Positions 15,477 to 22,894 of a stretch of DNA of 23,199 bases are shown here, one piece after another. The notes below the pieces were generated by a model, which did no database searches, was not told where the DNA came from, and worked only from the letters and a program-made list of their open reading frames with translations. The position numbers were made by a program, and so were the translations under genes. Numbering within the stretch: position 1 is the first letter of the stretch; each line of letters begins with the position of its first letter. Origin of the DNA: PSRF01 sp035457105 (GTDB lineage: Bacteria > Acidobacteriota > Blastocatellia > Pyrinomonadales > Pyrinomonadaceae); NCBI GenBank assembly GCA_035457105.1, contig DATIBX010000611.1, forward strand, positions 1 through 23,199. Reading direction: 5' to 3'.

Positions 15477-15749
15477 ATGAAAGGCTTGAAGGAGAGTCTG
15501 CCTTTTCAGAAATCGGTAGCATGCCCGTCGTCCCGCACGCTCCTGTCATTTCGAACTGAAAGACTATCAGCAGCGATAAACAACCTCGTCAGCTACCACC
15601 TCAGGTGCTGCGAATTCTGCAATGCTGAGTTACCGCTGCTGGCGCACTATCACAGTGCATTCCGCGGCGACAATCAGCCACCAGAAATTCCGCCTGACCT
15701 GAAAATCCTGGCCGAGTCGATCCTACAAACGAAGAAACAGGGTTGGTGA
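15477..15749 (+). CDS. Small HxxxCxxC zinc-finger protein (zf-HC2/anti-sigma-like)
   Basis: This is the only plus-strand gene I accept: 90 residues, starting at ATG 15477 directly after an in-frame TGA. Cys16, then His41-x3-Cys45-x2-Cys48 (YHLRCCEFC), match the spacing of the zf-HC2 fold used by zinc-binding anti-sigma domains. CPSSRTLLSF before and AELPLLAHY after also fit that layout (CPs...L..f ... HL..C..C..EL..L). The tail PPEIPPDLKILAESIL is helical. No membrane segment follows, so it would be a soluble protein. A GAGGT lies about 12 nt upstream of the ATG, farther than ideal. It faces away from the sigma-like gene at 13709-14962, which suggests a regulatory pair. It ends 27 bp from the convergent crcB stop. 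Real coding status is likely but not certain. Confidence 0.65.
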   Translation: MKGLKESLPFQKSVACPSSRTLLSFRTERLSAAINNLVSYHLRCCEFCNAELPLLAHYHSAFRGDNQPPEIPPDLKILAESILQTKKQGW

Positions 15750-15776
15750 TGGCTCGGAACGAATTGCAGACAAAAT

Positions 15777-16157
15777 TCAACTCACCAGAGTTCGAGCCAG
15801 TAAAAATCCAACCCAAACAAAAAACAGACCCACCAGATTCGACACAATTAGATTCATGCAGGCGAGGAGCATTTCTCCATCTCTGAAGAGTGTAAACGTT
15901 TGTAAACCAAATGCGGAGAAGGTGGTAAAGCCACCCAAAAAACCAACCATGATAGCGAGTCTTACTGTTTCGCTCACCAGACTCCGTTCCTGAAGTAAGT
16001 AGAAAAAGAATCCGGCCAGAAAGCAACCGACCACATTGATAACAAGCGATCCTATCGGAAAGCTTTCGCCAAAGCGTCTCCCAATTACGCCTGCCAAAAA
16101 GTAGCGACTCAACGTTCCGATTAAACCAGCGAAGCCAATTAATAAGATACGCCCCAT
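15777..16157 (-). CDS. crcB: Fluoride ion channel CrcB/Fluc
   Basis: This is a 126-residue protein with four hydrophobic helices. GLIGTLSRYFL near the start, FPIGSLVINVVGCFLAGFF in helix 2, and the family signature GFLGGFTTFSAFGLQ in helix 3 (with the Phe residues lining the pore) are all present. Fluc proteins form dual-topology dimers in the inner membrane that let fluoride leave the cell. I chose ATG 16157 because the family normally begins just before this point (MGRILLIGF). An upstream ATG at 16205 would add 16 residues and overlap the acyl-CoA synthetase gene by 41 bp. The chosen start lies 7 bp after that gene's TGA, so the two are probably co-transcribed. No fluoride riboswitch was recognised. 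Confidence 0.93.
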   Translation of the reverse strand: MGRILLIGFAGLIGTLSRYFLAGVIGRRFGESFPIGSLVINVVGCFLAGFFFYLLQERSLVSETVRLAIMVGFLGGFTTFSAFGLQTFTLFRDGEMLLACMNLIVSNLVGLFFVWVGFLLARTLVS

Positions 16158-16164
16158 GTAGTAG

Positions 16165-17997
16165 TCAGGAATAGAGGTCGTCGATGACTGTGGCGAATCG
16201 TTCATCGATCACTCGACGTTTTACTTTTAGGGTAGGGGTGAGTTCACCACCGTCGATGGTAAATTCGTTGGGTAGGAGAGCAACGCGGCGAATTCGCTCA
16301 TAGTCAGCGAGCGAAGCAGTCAGAGCCGCGATGTCGCGTTGGACAATCTTGACCGCGGCTGGGTGTTTGCTCAGTTCCGCCCGATTTTTTGGCACCGCCT
16401 CTTTGGTAGTGGCCAGTTCCTGATTCAGATTCTCCCAATCTGGCACGACCAAAGCGACCGGCTGCTTGCGACCAGCTCCCACGACAACAACCTGACTGAC
16501 AAACTCGCTCTCTTTCAACAAGCTTTCTAACAGTTGTGGTGCGATATATTTTCCATTGGAAAGTTTAAATAGATCCTTTTTTCGATCAGTGATATAGAGC
16601 CGGCCTTCTTTATCCATGTGACCGACGTCTCCGGTATAGAACCATCCGTCTTTGAGTACGGCTGCGGTCGCTTCCGGCTGGCCGTAATAGCCCCTCATTA
16701 CATTTGGACCACGAACTAAAATCTCTCCGTCTTCCGCAATCTTTAGTTCTATTCCGTCGAACGGGATGCCGACCGAACCAACGTGATTGTTGCCTGGCCG
16801 ATTTGCGCAAACGATACAAGTTTCGGTGGCACCGTATCCTTGAAGAATTGGAATTCCTGCCGCCAGGTAGGCATAAGAAAGCGCCGGAGCAAGTGGAGCG
16901 CCACCAGAAACAAAGTATCGAAGTTTGCCGCCGACGCCTTCACGCCATTTGGAAAAGACCAAACTACTGGCAACTCTCTGTTTGACGCGCAGCCCGGCAG
17001 GTATCCAACGTCGATTGTCTTTCAATTCACCGTACCGTTGGCCCACAGCGAGAGACTGTGTGAAAACCTTTCTCTTCCAACCTTTCTGCGACATTCCTTT
17101 TTTGATAATGCGGTGGTAGACCTTCTCAAACAATCGCGGCACCGCAGTCATAACTGTGGGCCTCACCTCACGCAGATTCTCTCCGATTTGATCGAATGAG
17201 GCGGCGTAGTAGACGGAGAGACCGTTGTAGCAAAAGACGTAGAATCCGGCCCGCTCAAAAATGTGGGAAAGTGGAAGCACTGAGAGCGCGACATCCGTCG
17301 AACCTATGGGCAACCCGCGAGTGATCGACAGCACGTTCGACATGAAGTTGTTATGCGTTAACATAACTCCCTTAGGTTCGCCGGTGGTTCCAGATGTGTA
17401 AATGATCGTCGCCAGGTCTTCTGGTCTAACGACATGTACATATGCTTCGAAGGCGTCGGGACGAGACTTTATTTGGTCTTTACCGCTTTCTTCGAGCTGA
17501 TCGAGTTGAATGCCTTTGCCAACCTCGGCTGAGGCCCCGGAATCGAAAAAGATCGTGTGCTCCATAGCTCGGTGCATGAAGGCCGGCTCAGCGTGACGAA
17601 ATAGCTTTTTACCGGAAACAAAGATTGCTCGGGCACCGGAGTCACTGAGAATGAACTCAATCTGGTCGACGGCTTGAGTCGTGTAGATCGGTACGTTGAT
17701 AGCGCCCAAACTCAAGATCGCAAGGTCGGCGATGGACCATTCCGGTCTATTCTCAGACAACAGGGCGATGCGGTCGCCTGGCCGAATTCCCAGAGCGGCG
17801 AGACCTAATGCAACATTCTTGACGCGCTCGACAAACTCCTCAGCCGAGATCTTCACCCATTTATCGCCTACCTTGTGGTTCAAGGCATCCGATTTACCGT
17901 GCGACAATGCGGCGCCAAGACAGAGACCGGGTATTGACGTCGGCTCTTTAGCGGTAACGTTCTTATCACCAGTTTTGGCAGCAGCTGCCGAAGCCAA
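16165..17997 (-). CDS. Long-chain acyl-CoA synthetase (AMP-forming, FadD15-like)
   Basis: This 610-residue enzyme has the full adenylate-forming signature. TIIYTSGTTGEPKGVMLTHN (about 197-216) is the P-loop, LQGYGATETC is the A5 motif, WFYTGDVGHMDKEG holds the ribose-binding Asp, and LYITDRKKDLFKLSNGKYIA is the hinge region of long-chain acyl-CoA synthetases. It couples fatty acids to CoA at the expense of ATP and works in the cytoplasm or on the membrane surface. It is probably general lipid metabolism rather than part of the polysaccharide pathway. The start is TTG 17997, supported by AAGGAG (18007-18012) with a 9-nt spacer. crcB follows directly. Confidence 0.93.
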   Translation of the reverse strand: MASAAAAKTGDKNVTAKEPTSIPGLCLGAALSHGKSDALNHKVGDKWVKISAEEFVERVKNVALGLAALGIRPGDRIALLSENRPEWSIADLAILSLGAINVPIYTTQAVDQIEFILSDSGARAIFVSGKKLFRHAEPAFMHRAMEHTIFFDSGASAEVGKGIQLDQLEESGKDQIKSRPDAFEAYVHVVRPEDLATIIYTSGTTGEPKGVMLTHNNFMSNVLSITRGLPIGSTDVALSVLPLSHIFERAGFYVFCYNGLSVYYAASFDQIGENLREVRPTVMTAVPRLFEKVYHRIIKKGMSQKGWKRKVFTQSLAVGQRYGELKDNRRWIPAGLRVKQRVASSLVFSKWREGVGGKLRYFVSGGAPLAPALSYAYLAAGIPILQGYGATETCIVCANRPGNNHVGSVGIPFDGIELKIAEDGEILVRGPNVMRGYYGQPEATAAVLKDGWFYTGDVGHMDKEGRLYITDRKKDLFKLSNGKYIAPQLLESLLKESEFVSQVVVVGAGRKQPVALVVPDWENLNQELATTKEAVPKNRAELSKHPAAVKIVQRDIAALTASLADYERIRRVALLPNEFTIDGGELTPTLKVKRRVIDERFATVIDDLYS

Positions 17998-18006
17998 TTC
18001 GTTGGT

Positions 18007-18012
18007 CTCCTT
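18007..18012 (-). promoter_or_regulatory. Shine-Dalgarno AAGGAG before a TTG start
   Basis: A perfect AAGGAG lies 9 nt upstream of TTG 17997 and supports that codon as the start of the acyl-CoA synthetase gene. Confidence 0.7.
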
Positions 18013-18108
18013 ACGTTCGTTATCGGGAAATCAGATTAATGCGGAGTGGCGTCATGATACTACAACCCCAAAGCTGGTAGTCAGCACAATCTTGCACAGT
18101 CGGAAAAT

Positions 18109-19599
18109 CTAGATCAAAACACCTTCGCCTTCGTGCGAAGAAGACCGGCGCTTTCTCTTTCGCTTGCGAGTGACACTTTCTACTCGACCATTCAGTGTAG
18201 CCAGGGCAGCGAGAATCAAGAACAGCAAAGCATTGGACGTTGTGTGGAGCGTAAAGTCGAAAAAGCTATGAATTAGGACGGCAAAACATCCACCCGCAGC
18301 AGCCAATGCAATCCCTCTTCTGAATGGGTCTTCGGAGTGTGCCCGTTGGAAAGCACGACGAAACAGCAGGACCAGAAAGATGAGCCCAATCAAGGCACCT
18401 ACTGTCCCAGCATCCGACAGAATCTGCAGATAATCGTTGTGCGCTTGTTCTAATCTGAATAGTCCATTACGAGAGTCAAATCTCGTATAGACGACACCGA
18501 AGGCGCCGAGGCCAGTCCCGAGAATCGGGTTGTGCTTGATGATCTCGAGGGTAACCGCCCAGAAGTGAGTGCGACCGGTAGATGGATCATCAGTATTCAC
18601 CGTATCAATGAAACGCATGATTGACGATTCGCCACCCAACAACATTACGCCTGCAAACAAGCCAGCGATTAGTGCGAACCCGAGAACGACTCGTATGCCT
18701 GCGCTTTTTAGACGGCTACGTTGATGTCGATGGTGATGATGATCACTGCCAACCGGCCGTATCAATCCCGTGACGATCACAAAAAACAGAATCTCGAGCA
18801 CGAGACTGATAATTCCACCGCGAGACCCAGTCATCACGAGCGCTACGCCCATTAGACCAGCTATGAACACGTATAGCAGTATTTTTTCCCTGTCGATCGC
18901 TCCTGCGAACAACAGTCCGAGTGGCAACGCAATCGTTAATTCCATGTAACCGGCGAAGTGATGTCGATTAATAAAGGGGCCAAAGGCGGTACTCTGACTA
19001 AGCTCGCGCACCCAGTAGACTTTATTAGGACTGGCTATCGACTGCGTCAACCCGAAGATAGCCAGCAGGAAGCCAAAGATCACTATCGTCCTCACCATCA
19101 CCTGTAACCGATGCGGAGTATCGATAAACACCAGAGTCGCCGCAAAGTACACGAAGAGAGTCGAGAATTGAATCAAGAATAATCTCGTGGAATATGGATC
19201 GAACGAGAGGCTGCGTGAGACATTGGCTATGTTGGCAGTTGAATCAACTGGTCCAAAGGGGAGCAGTTGCACAATTGCCAGCAGAATGAATCCCAGCAAT
19301 GGTAACTGCAGGATGCTCCGGCTAATCCTCAGAGTGCGGAGCTTCCATGCGTCAACGATCCATAGTATTAAAATTGTTAGTGCCCCGAGATTGAATAGTC
19401 CCAGGGCCCAGTAGTGAACAGTTCCATAAGCCAGTGCGGTGGTTACGATAGCGACACAAATGACTAGAAAGGCGAAGCGGCTCGCCAAAGTGTGGCGAAT
19501 CTTGTAGACGCCAGGCTCACTAGCTTCCGTAATAACGGGAGATTCGAATCCCTCCACTAAGTCGGAGCTAACCTCTTTTTTTGAGATTGAAGTCGTCAT
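18109..19599 (-). CDS. O-antigen ligase/polymerase family membrane protein (second copy)
   Basis: This is a 496-residue multi-pass membrane protein with about 10-12 hydrophobic segments. RHHFAGYMELTIALPLGLL, MTGSRGGIISL, ILGTGLGAFGVVYTRF and EQAHNDYLQILSDAGTVGAL are the conserved Wzy_C/WaaL landmarks, the last containing the HNDYLQ motif. It may polymerise or ligate undecaprenyl-linked glycans in the periplasm. A His-rich hydrophilic loop (HHHHRHQR, about residues 287-294) sits between two helices, and the C-terminus is strongly basic (RKRKRKRR). I chose ATG 19599; a GTG four codons upstream is also open. It overlaps the end of the TPR gene by 32 bp, so the two are probably coupled. It is distinct in sequence from the ligase-family protein at 2923-4350. 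Confidence 0.88.
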   Translation of the reverse strand: MTTSISKKEVSSDLVEGFESPVITEASEPGVYKIRHTLASRFAFLVICVAIVTTALAYGTVHYWALGLFNLGALTILILWIVDAWKLRTLRISRSILQLPLLGFILLAIVQLLPFGPVDSTANIANVSRSLSFDPYSTRLFLIQFSTLFVYFAATLVFIDTPHRLQVMVRTIVIFGFLLAIFGLTQSIASPNKVYWVRELSQSTAFGPFINRHHFAGYMELTIALPLGLLFAGAIDREKILLYVFIAGLMGVALVMTGSRGGIISLVLEILFFVIVTGLIRPVGSDHHHHRHQRSRLKSAGIRVVLGFALIAGLFAGVMLLGGESSIMRFIDTVNTDDPSTGRTHFWAVTLEIIKHNPILGTGLGAFGVVYTRFDSRNGLFRLEQAHNDYLQILSDAGTVGALIGLIFLVLLFRRAFQRAHSEDPFRRGIALAAAGGCFAVLIHSFFDFTLHTTSNALLFLILAALATLNGRVESVTRKRKRKRRSSSHEGEGVLI

Positions 19600-20872
19600 A
19601 CCACATAACACCGTAGATAGGACATAACGGGACGTCGCCCTCGCACGGATTGCGCACGATTTTAATGATCACTCCTTCGGAGTTGGGTTTTGTTTTAAAA
19701 GTAAGAGCAACGCGACTCCAGTCGTTTGTGCCCGTCGCAACTGGAGGTGACATTGCCAGCACCGACTGGTCCGCGGCATTAAGGATCTGTACCAGTGGCG
19801 TCGAACCGGTCTCGAGCTTCTCAGTACTCACAAAGCATTCAAACTCATATTCGGTTTCGGGTAGGACAGCAACTTGTTGGGAAACGCTAATATCCTCCAG
19901 TTTGGTTTTAACCTGGAAGAGCATTCTCAAACTGTGATGACCGGAATGAGCTTTAGAAGGATCAACACCAATTTGTACTTGCGACACGGACGCCACTCGC
20001 CAGCCAAAAACCGAGGCGCCACCGCGTCCTATACTTTCCTCAAAACCCCCGTCAAATACCTTGCCAATCTCAGCCCGATACGACTCCGTCGCTGCCAGGT
20101 CGTTATAGACCGTCAGCGCATTGTGAAACCGAGAAGCCGCAACCAAAGTCGCGACAATCTCATCTCCGCTAATTTTGTTTGCTTGTTTCGAATTCGCATC
20201 AAGACTGGACCACAACGCCAGGCCATCGTCGATGCTCTTTTGCTTAACCAGGTAAAGGGCGAACTGAGCACGAAGTGCCGGGTCCTTACCGAGAGCTGCC
20301 TTGATAGATTCAAGGTCCCGCCCGTAAACGGCCGCAATGAAGTTGAATAACTGCGGACGGAGTTCGTTATCAGCTTCGTCCGCGATTCTTAGTTCGTTAA
20401 AGGCTTCGTCATAACGATTACTTCGCAGCAACAGATTGCCAAGGTACCAATGCGGATAGGAATAAGAGGGTGCAAGAGCGACTGCGCGTCGCAAAGCCAC
20501 TTCACCCTCAGAAACATTTCCCGCTTGCTCTTGAGCCGTTCCCAATGCCAGCCAAAACCGATAATCATTAGGTGACAGGCTAATCGCCTTCTTATACTCG
20601 GTGATCGCTTGTCCGATTTGATCTACGGGGAGTTTCTGTTGATAAACCTGGCCCAATCGCCAGTGCGTAAGAGGATCATTTGGGGCTATTGAGCTCGCGA
20701 ACTGCGCCACGTCGATGGAGTTCTCAGTAGGGTTGAAGTACTCAGCCAAGGTGTTGCCTAAGTACCACCGGATCACAAAGAACGACCATACCAGGGCCAA
20801 TAGCAGTAGGACCAACATCACTATCCTGACGATCGTTTTGCGCGAATTGATTTGTATTAATTCCTGCGGCAT
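19568..20872 (-). CDS. Membrane-anchored TPR protein with predicted C-terminal carbohydrate-binding domain
   Basis: This is a 434-residue protein. One hydrophobic helix near the N-terminus (about 13-35) should anchor it in the inner membrane. About three TPR units follow (for example LTHWRLGQVYQQKL, FWLALGTAQEQAGNVSEGEV, HWYLGNLLLRSNRYDEAFNE). The last 170 residues look like a CBM4/9-type jelly-roll: GGFEES....GW, SGHHSLRMLF, VLPETEYEFECFVST, GTNDWSRVALTFKT and a final YDDFNLKK. The domain call is from pattern only. It lies between the WecA-like fusion and a ligase-family gene, so it may organise the glycan assembly complex in the periplasm. I chose ATG 20872, directly before the membrane helix. 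An ATG at 21046 would add 58 residues overlapping the upstream gene. Confidence 0.82.
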   Translation of the reverse strand: MPQELIQINSRKTIVRIVMLVLLLLALVWSFFVIRWYLGNTLAEYFNPTENSIDVAQFASSIAPNDPLTHWRLGQVYQQKLPVDQIGQAITEYKKAISLSPNDYRFWLALGTAQEQAGNVSEGEVALRRAVALAPSYSYPHWYLGNLLLRSNRYDEAFNELRIADEADNELRPQLFNFIAAVYGRDLESIKAALGKDPALRAQFALYLVKQKSIDDGLALWSSLDANSKQANKISGDEIVATLVAASRFHNALTVYNDLAATESYRAEIGKVFDGGFEESIGRGGASVFGWRVASVSQVQIGVDPSKAHSGHHSLRMLFQVKTKLEDISVSQQVAVLPETEYEFECFVSTEKLETGSTPLVQILNAADQSVLAMSPPVATGTNDWSRVALTFKTKPNSEGVIIKIVRNPCEGDVPLCPIYGVMWYDDFNLKKRG

Positions 20873-20898
20873 CACAAATCCAGTTATGTTCGGAGACT

Positions 20899-22695
20899 TC
20901 AGTCGTGACTCAAATCTTCCAAAGTAATTCGCATACGCCTCACGGAGATCTGTCGTTCGCGGCAATTGCGCACAATTTCCTGCACTCGTCCGCCATCCAT
21001 TTTTACGCTGGAAATGACCACCTCGTGAATGTGTTGCTGGTCGCAAACCTGGCCCAGATCGCCATTTGCACCGAATACTCGTAAACCGTGAATGACTTTT
21101 CCAGTTTTGGCCGGGTCATCATCCAGAAAACCAACCGCTGATAAGTTTAGTTCGCGATTGTTTCTGATTTCTCGCAATAAGAGTTCGCCGCCGTCACCGG
21201 CTCCATAGATCAGTACCCGGCGTCCATCCTTTGCGTGCGCGGCGGGTAAAATCTGCCGGAACAGTCTGAAAGCTAAACGGCTTGCCGCCAGAAAAAGAAA
21301 AAGCAGTAGTGCGTCGATAGCGAAAACAGTGCGTGAGAATCCCTCAAAACGGAAAGTGAACAGCACCATTACGACACTTGCGATCGAGCCCACAAATACA
21401 GCTTTTGCAAAAACAATGAGATCGCCGATGCTCGTATATCTCCAGAGTCCACGATAAACACCCATCGCCAAAAAAACAGGCATCTTCATAAAGACAATTA
21501 CTGGAAAAGTGCGGATGAAAAGGATCCAGGCGGGACTACCGCTCGGAAAGTTAATCGCGTAAGCGCACCAGTAAGACAACACGATCAGGACTACATCGAG
21601 CAGGACTTCAAAAATCCGGCGTTTGTATGAAACATCAACCAGGAAGGCATAGAGCGGCTTATCTTTGAAAGCAATCTCTTCCTCCGTTTGATCATAAACT
21701 TTTACGCCGGCCAGATAGACGCCGATCAACGTGAGCAAAATGGTGAAGGCAGCAATTGCAGCCAGACTTACATCAAGTCGAGCCCGTTGGACCAAAATGG
21801 CCAGCACACCAGAAAGTGCAGCAAATCCGTAAAGCATCCACACGGCGTGCCTCTCTGACATTCCGAGAGCCACCAGCCGATGTGAGGTGTGATCGCGGCC
21901 CCCTTGAGACGCAGCACGCCCCGACAGCTTGCGCAACACAGTTACGAACGTCGTGTCGAATATCGGAATAAATAGGACCAGGATTGGAACTGCCAGTACT
22001 GGAAGAAAACTGCGCGATCGCCCACCACTCACGTTTATGAGCGCTGAACTCGCCAGAAAGAAGCCAACGAACATCGAACCGCAGTCACCCATAAAGATCG
22101 ACGCCGGATTCGAATTGAAAACAAGAAAACCTAGTAATGCTCCGGCAAAAATCAAGAGCATCAGTGCTTCCATGTACTGTCCGGTGTTCACGAAACCGAG
22201 GGCGAGAAACCCTGCGGCAATTATTGAAATCCCCGAGGCCAACCCATCCATGTTGTCGAGCAGGTTGATAGCGTTGGTGATACCGATCAACCAGAAGATC
22301 GCCAGCCCCATGTTAAGTAGCGGCGAACCTGTCCAGGGCAAAGTTAGTCCGTAATAGACAATAAAAGCAGAGCCAAGGATCTGACCAATCAACTTTTGAT
22401 ATGGCTTGATGTGGATAAGGTCATCAACCAGGCCTACTAAGAACAGCAAACTGGTGGCGCGCACGATGACCCAACCATAAGTGGTCTCCGGCATAAAAAG
22501 CTGAATGCTTATAACGACGGAAAACCAGATGGCGACGCCACCCAACATGGCAGTCGGTTTTTTATGCCAACGATCGGTTTTGGGTTTGGCTACGACGCCG
22601 AAACGGCGAGCGAACGCTCTTACCAGCGGAGTAAGAACCAGGGCCAGACCAAAAGCTGCGGCGACTGGCAGCAGCGTGCGCGGGCTAAAAGGCAT
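20899..22695 (-). CDS. WecA/MraY-type phosphosugar transferase fused to the N-terminal half of a CapD/PglF-like protein
   Basis: This is a 598-residue fusion. Residues about 1-330 (numbered from TTG 22701, two codons earlier) form a complete polyprenyl-phosphate N-acetylhexosamine-1-phosphate transferase: DRWHKKPTAMLGG (43-55), VDDLIHIKPYQKLIGQ (92-107), NAINLLDNMDGLASG (143-157), NSNPASIFMGDCGS (196-209) and GRDHTSHRL (268-276). Residues 360-480 hold about four membrane helices. Residues 495-595 are a Rossmann unit (VLIYGAGDGGELLLREI) of the CoA_binding_3 type, as in CapD/PglF/WbpM. The catalytic short-chain dehydrogenase domain that normally follows is absent; the protein ends at LEDLSHD. 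The front half should start repeat-unit synthesis on undecaprenyl phosphate. The rear half may sense nucleotide or redox state, or tether a partner. ATG 22695 and TTG 22701 are both possible starts. Confidence 0.88.
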   Translation of the reverse strand: MPFSPRTLLPVAAAFGLALVLTPLVRAFARRFGVVAKPKTDRWHKKPTAMLGGVAIWFSVVISIQLFMPETTYGWVIVRATSLLFLVGLVDDLIHIKPYQKLIGQILGSAFIVYYGLTLPWTGSPLLNMGLAIFWLIGITNAINLLDNMDGLASGISIIAAGFLALGFVNTGQYMEALMLLIFAGALLGFLVFNSNPASIFMGDCGSMFVGFFLASSALINVSGGRSRSFLPVLAVPILVLFIPIFDTTFVTVLRKLSGRAASQGGRDHTSHRLVALGMSERHAVWMLYGFAALSGVLAILVQRARLDVSLAAIAAFTILLTLIGVYLAGVKVYDQTEEEIAFKDKPLYAFLVDVSYKRRIFEVLLDVVLIVLSYWCAYAINFPSGSPAWILFIRTFPVIVFMKMPVFLAMGVYRGLWRYTSIGDLIVFAKAVFVGSIASVVMVLFTFRFEGFSRTVFAIDALLLFLFLAASRLAFRLFRQILPAAHAKDGRRVLIYGAGDGGELLLREIRNNRELNLSAVGFLDDDPAKTGKVIHGLRVFGANGDLGQVCDQQHIHEVVISSVKMDGGRVQEIVRNCRERQISVRRMRITLEDLSHD

Positions 22696-22801
22696 ATTCA
22701 ATCGAGTGTCAGGGGATAATCCGGTGCTGTGTTAACGAGCCGAATTTTCGTAGGAAAACTATTCGATATGCAGCGGCAAAGCAAGCGGGGCCTGAAAGCC
22801 T

Positions 22802-22891
22802 TGGAGTGCGCCGGCCCGCCAGCGCTTTTAGCGCATCTGCTTATCTGACCGAGGTTTGTACAACAAGGCGTCGCCGGGCCGCCGCACTCCA
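22802..22891. repeat. Intergenic palindromic element (REP/MITE-like)
   Basis: Arms of 17 bp at 22802-22818 and 22875-22891 (TGGAGTGCGCCGGCCCG and its reverse complement with one mismatch) enclose 56 bp. The interior holds a second small palindrome, GCGC-TTTTA-GCGC. The element begins 3 bp after the stop of the epimerase gene and ends about 100 bp before the fusion gene. It resembles short terminal-inverted-repeat elements or REP sequences. It could also serve as a transcript-end hairpin. Confidence 0.65.
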
Positions 22892-22894
22892 GGT

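Noticed and set aside
17998..18108. Possible fluoride riboswitch upstream of the fadD-like/crcB unit
   Set aside because: I could not find the conserved pseudoknot sequence elements of the crcB RNA motif by eye.
19874..20350. A 158-codon plus-strand open frame opposite the TPR gene
   Set aside because: The opposite strand encodes recognisable TPR and binding-domain patterns; this frame shows none.
22702..22801. Promoter-like pair TTGCTT-17-TAGTTT on the minus strand upstream of the fusion gene
   Set aside because: The match to the -10 consensus is poor and such pairs occur often by chance.
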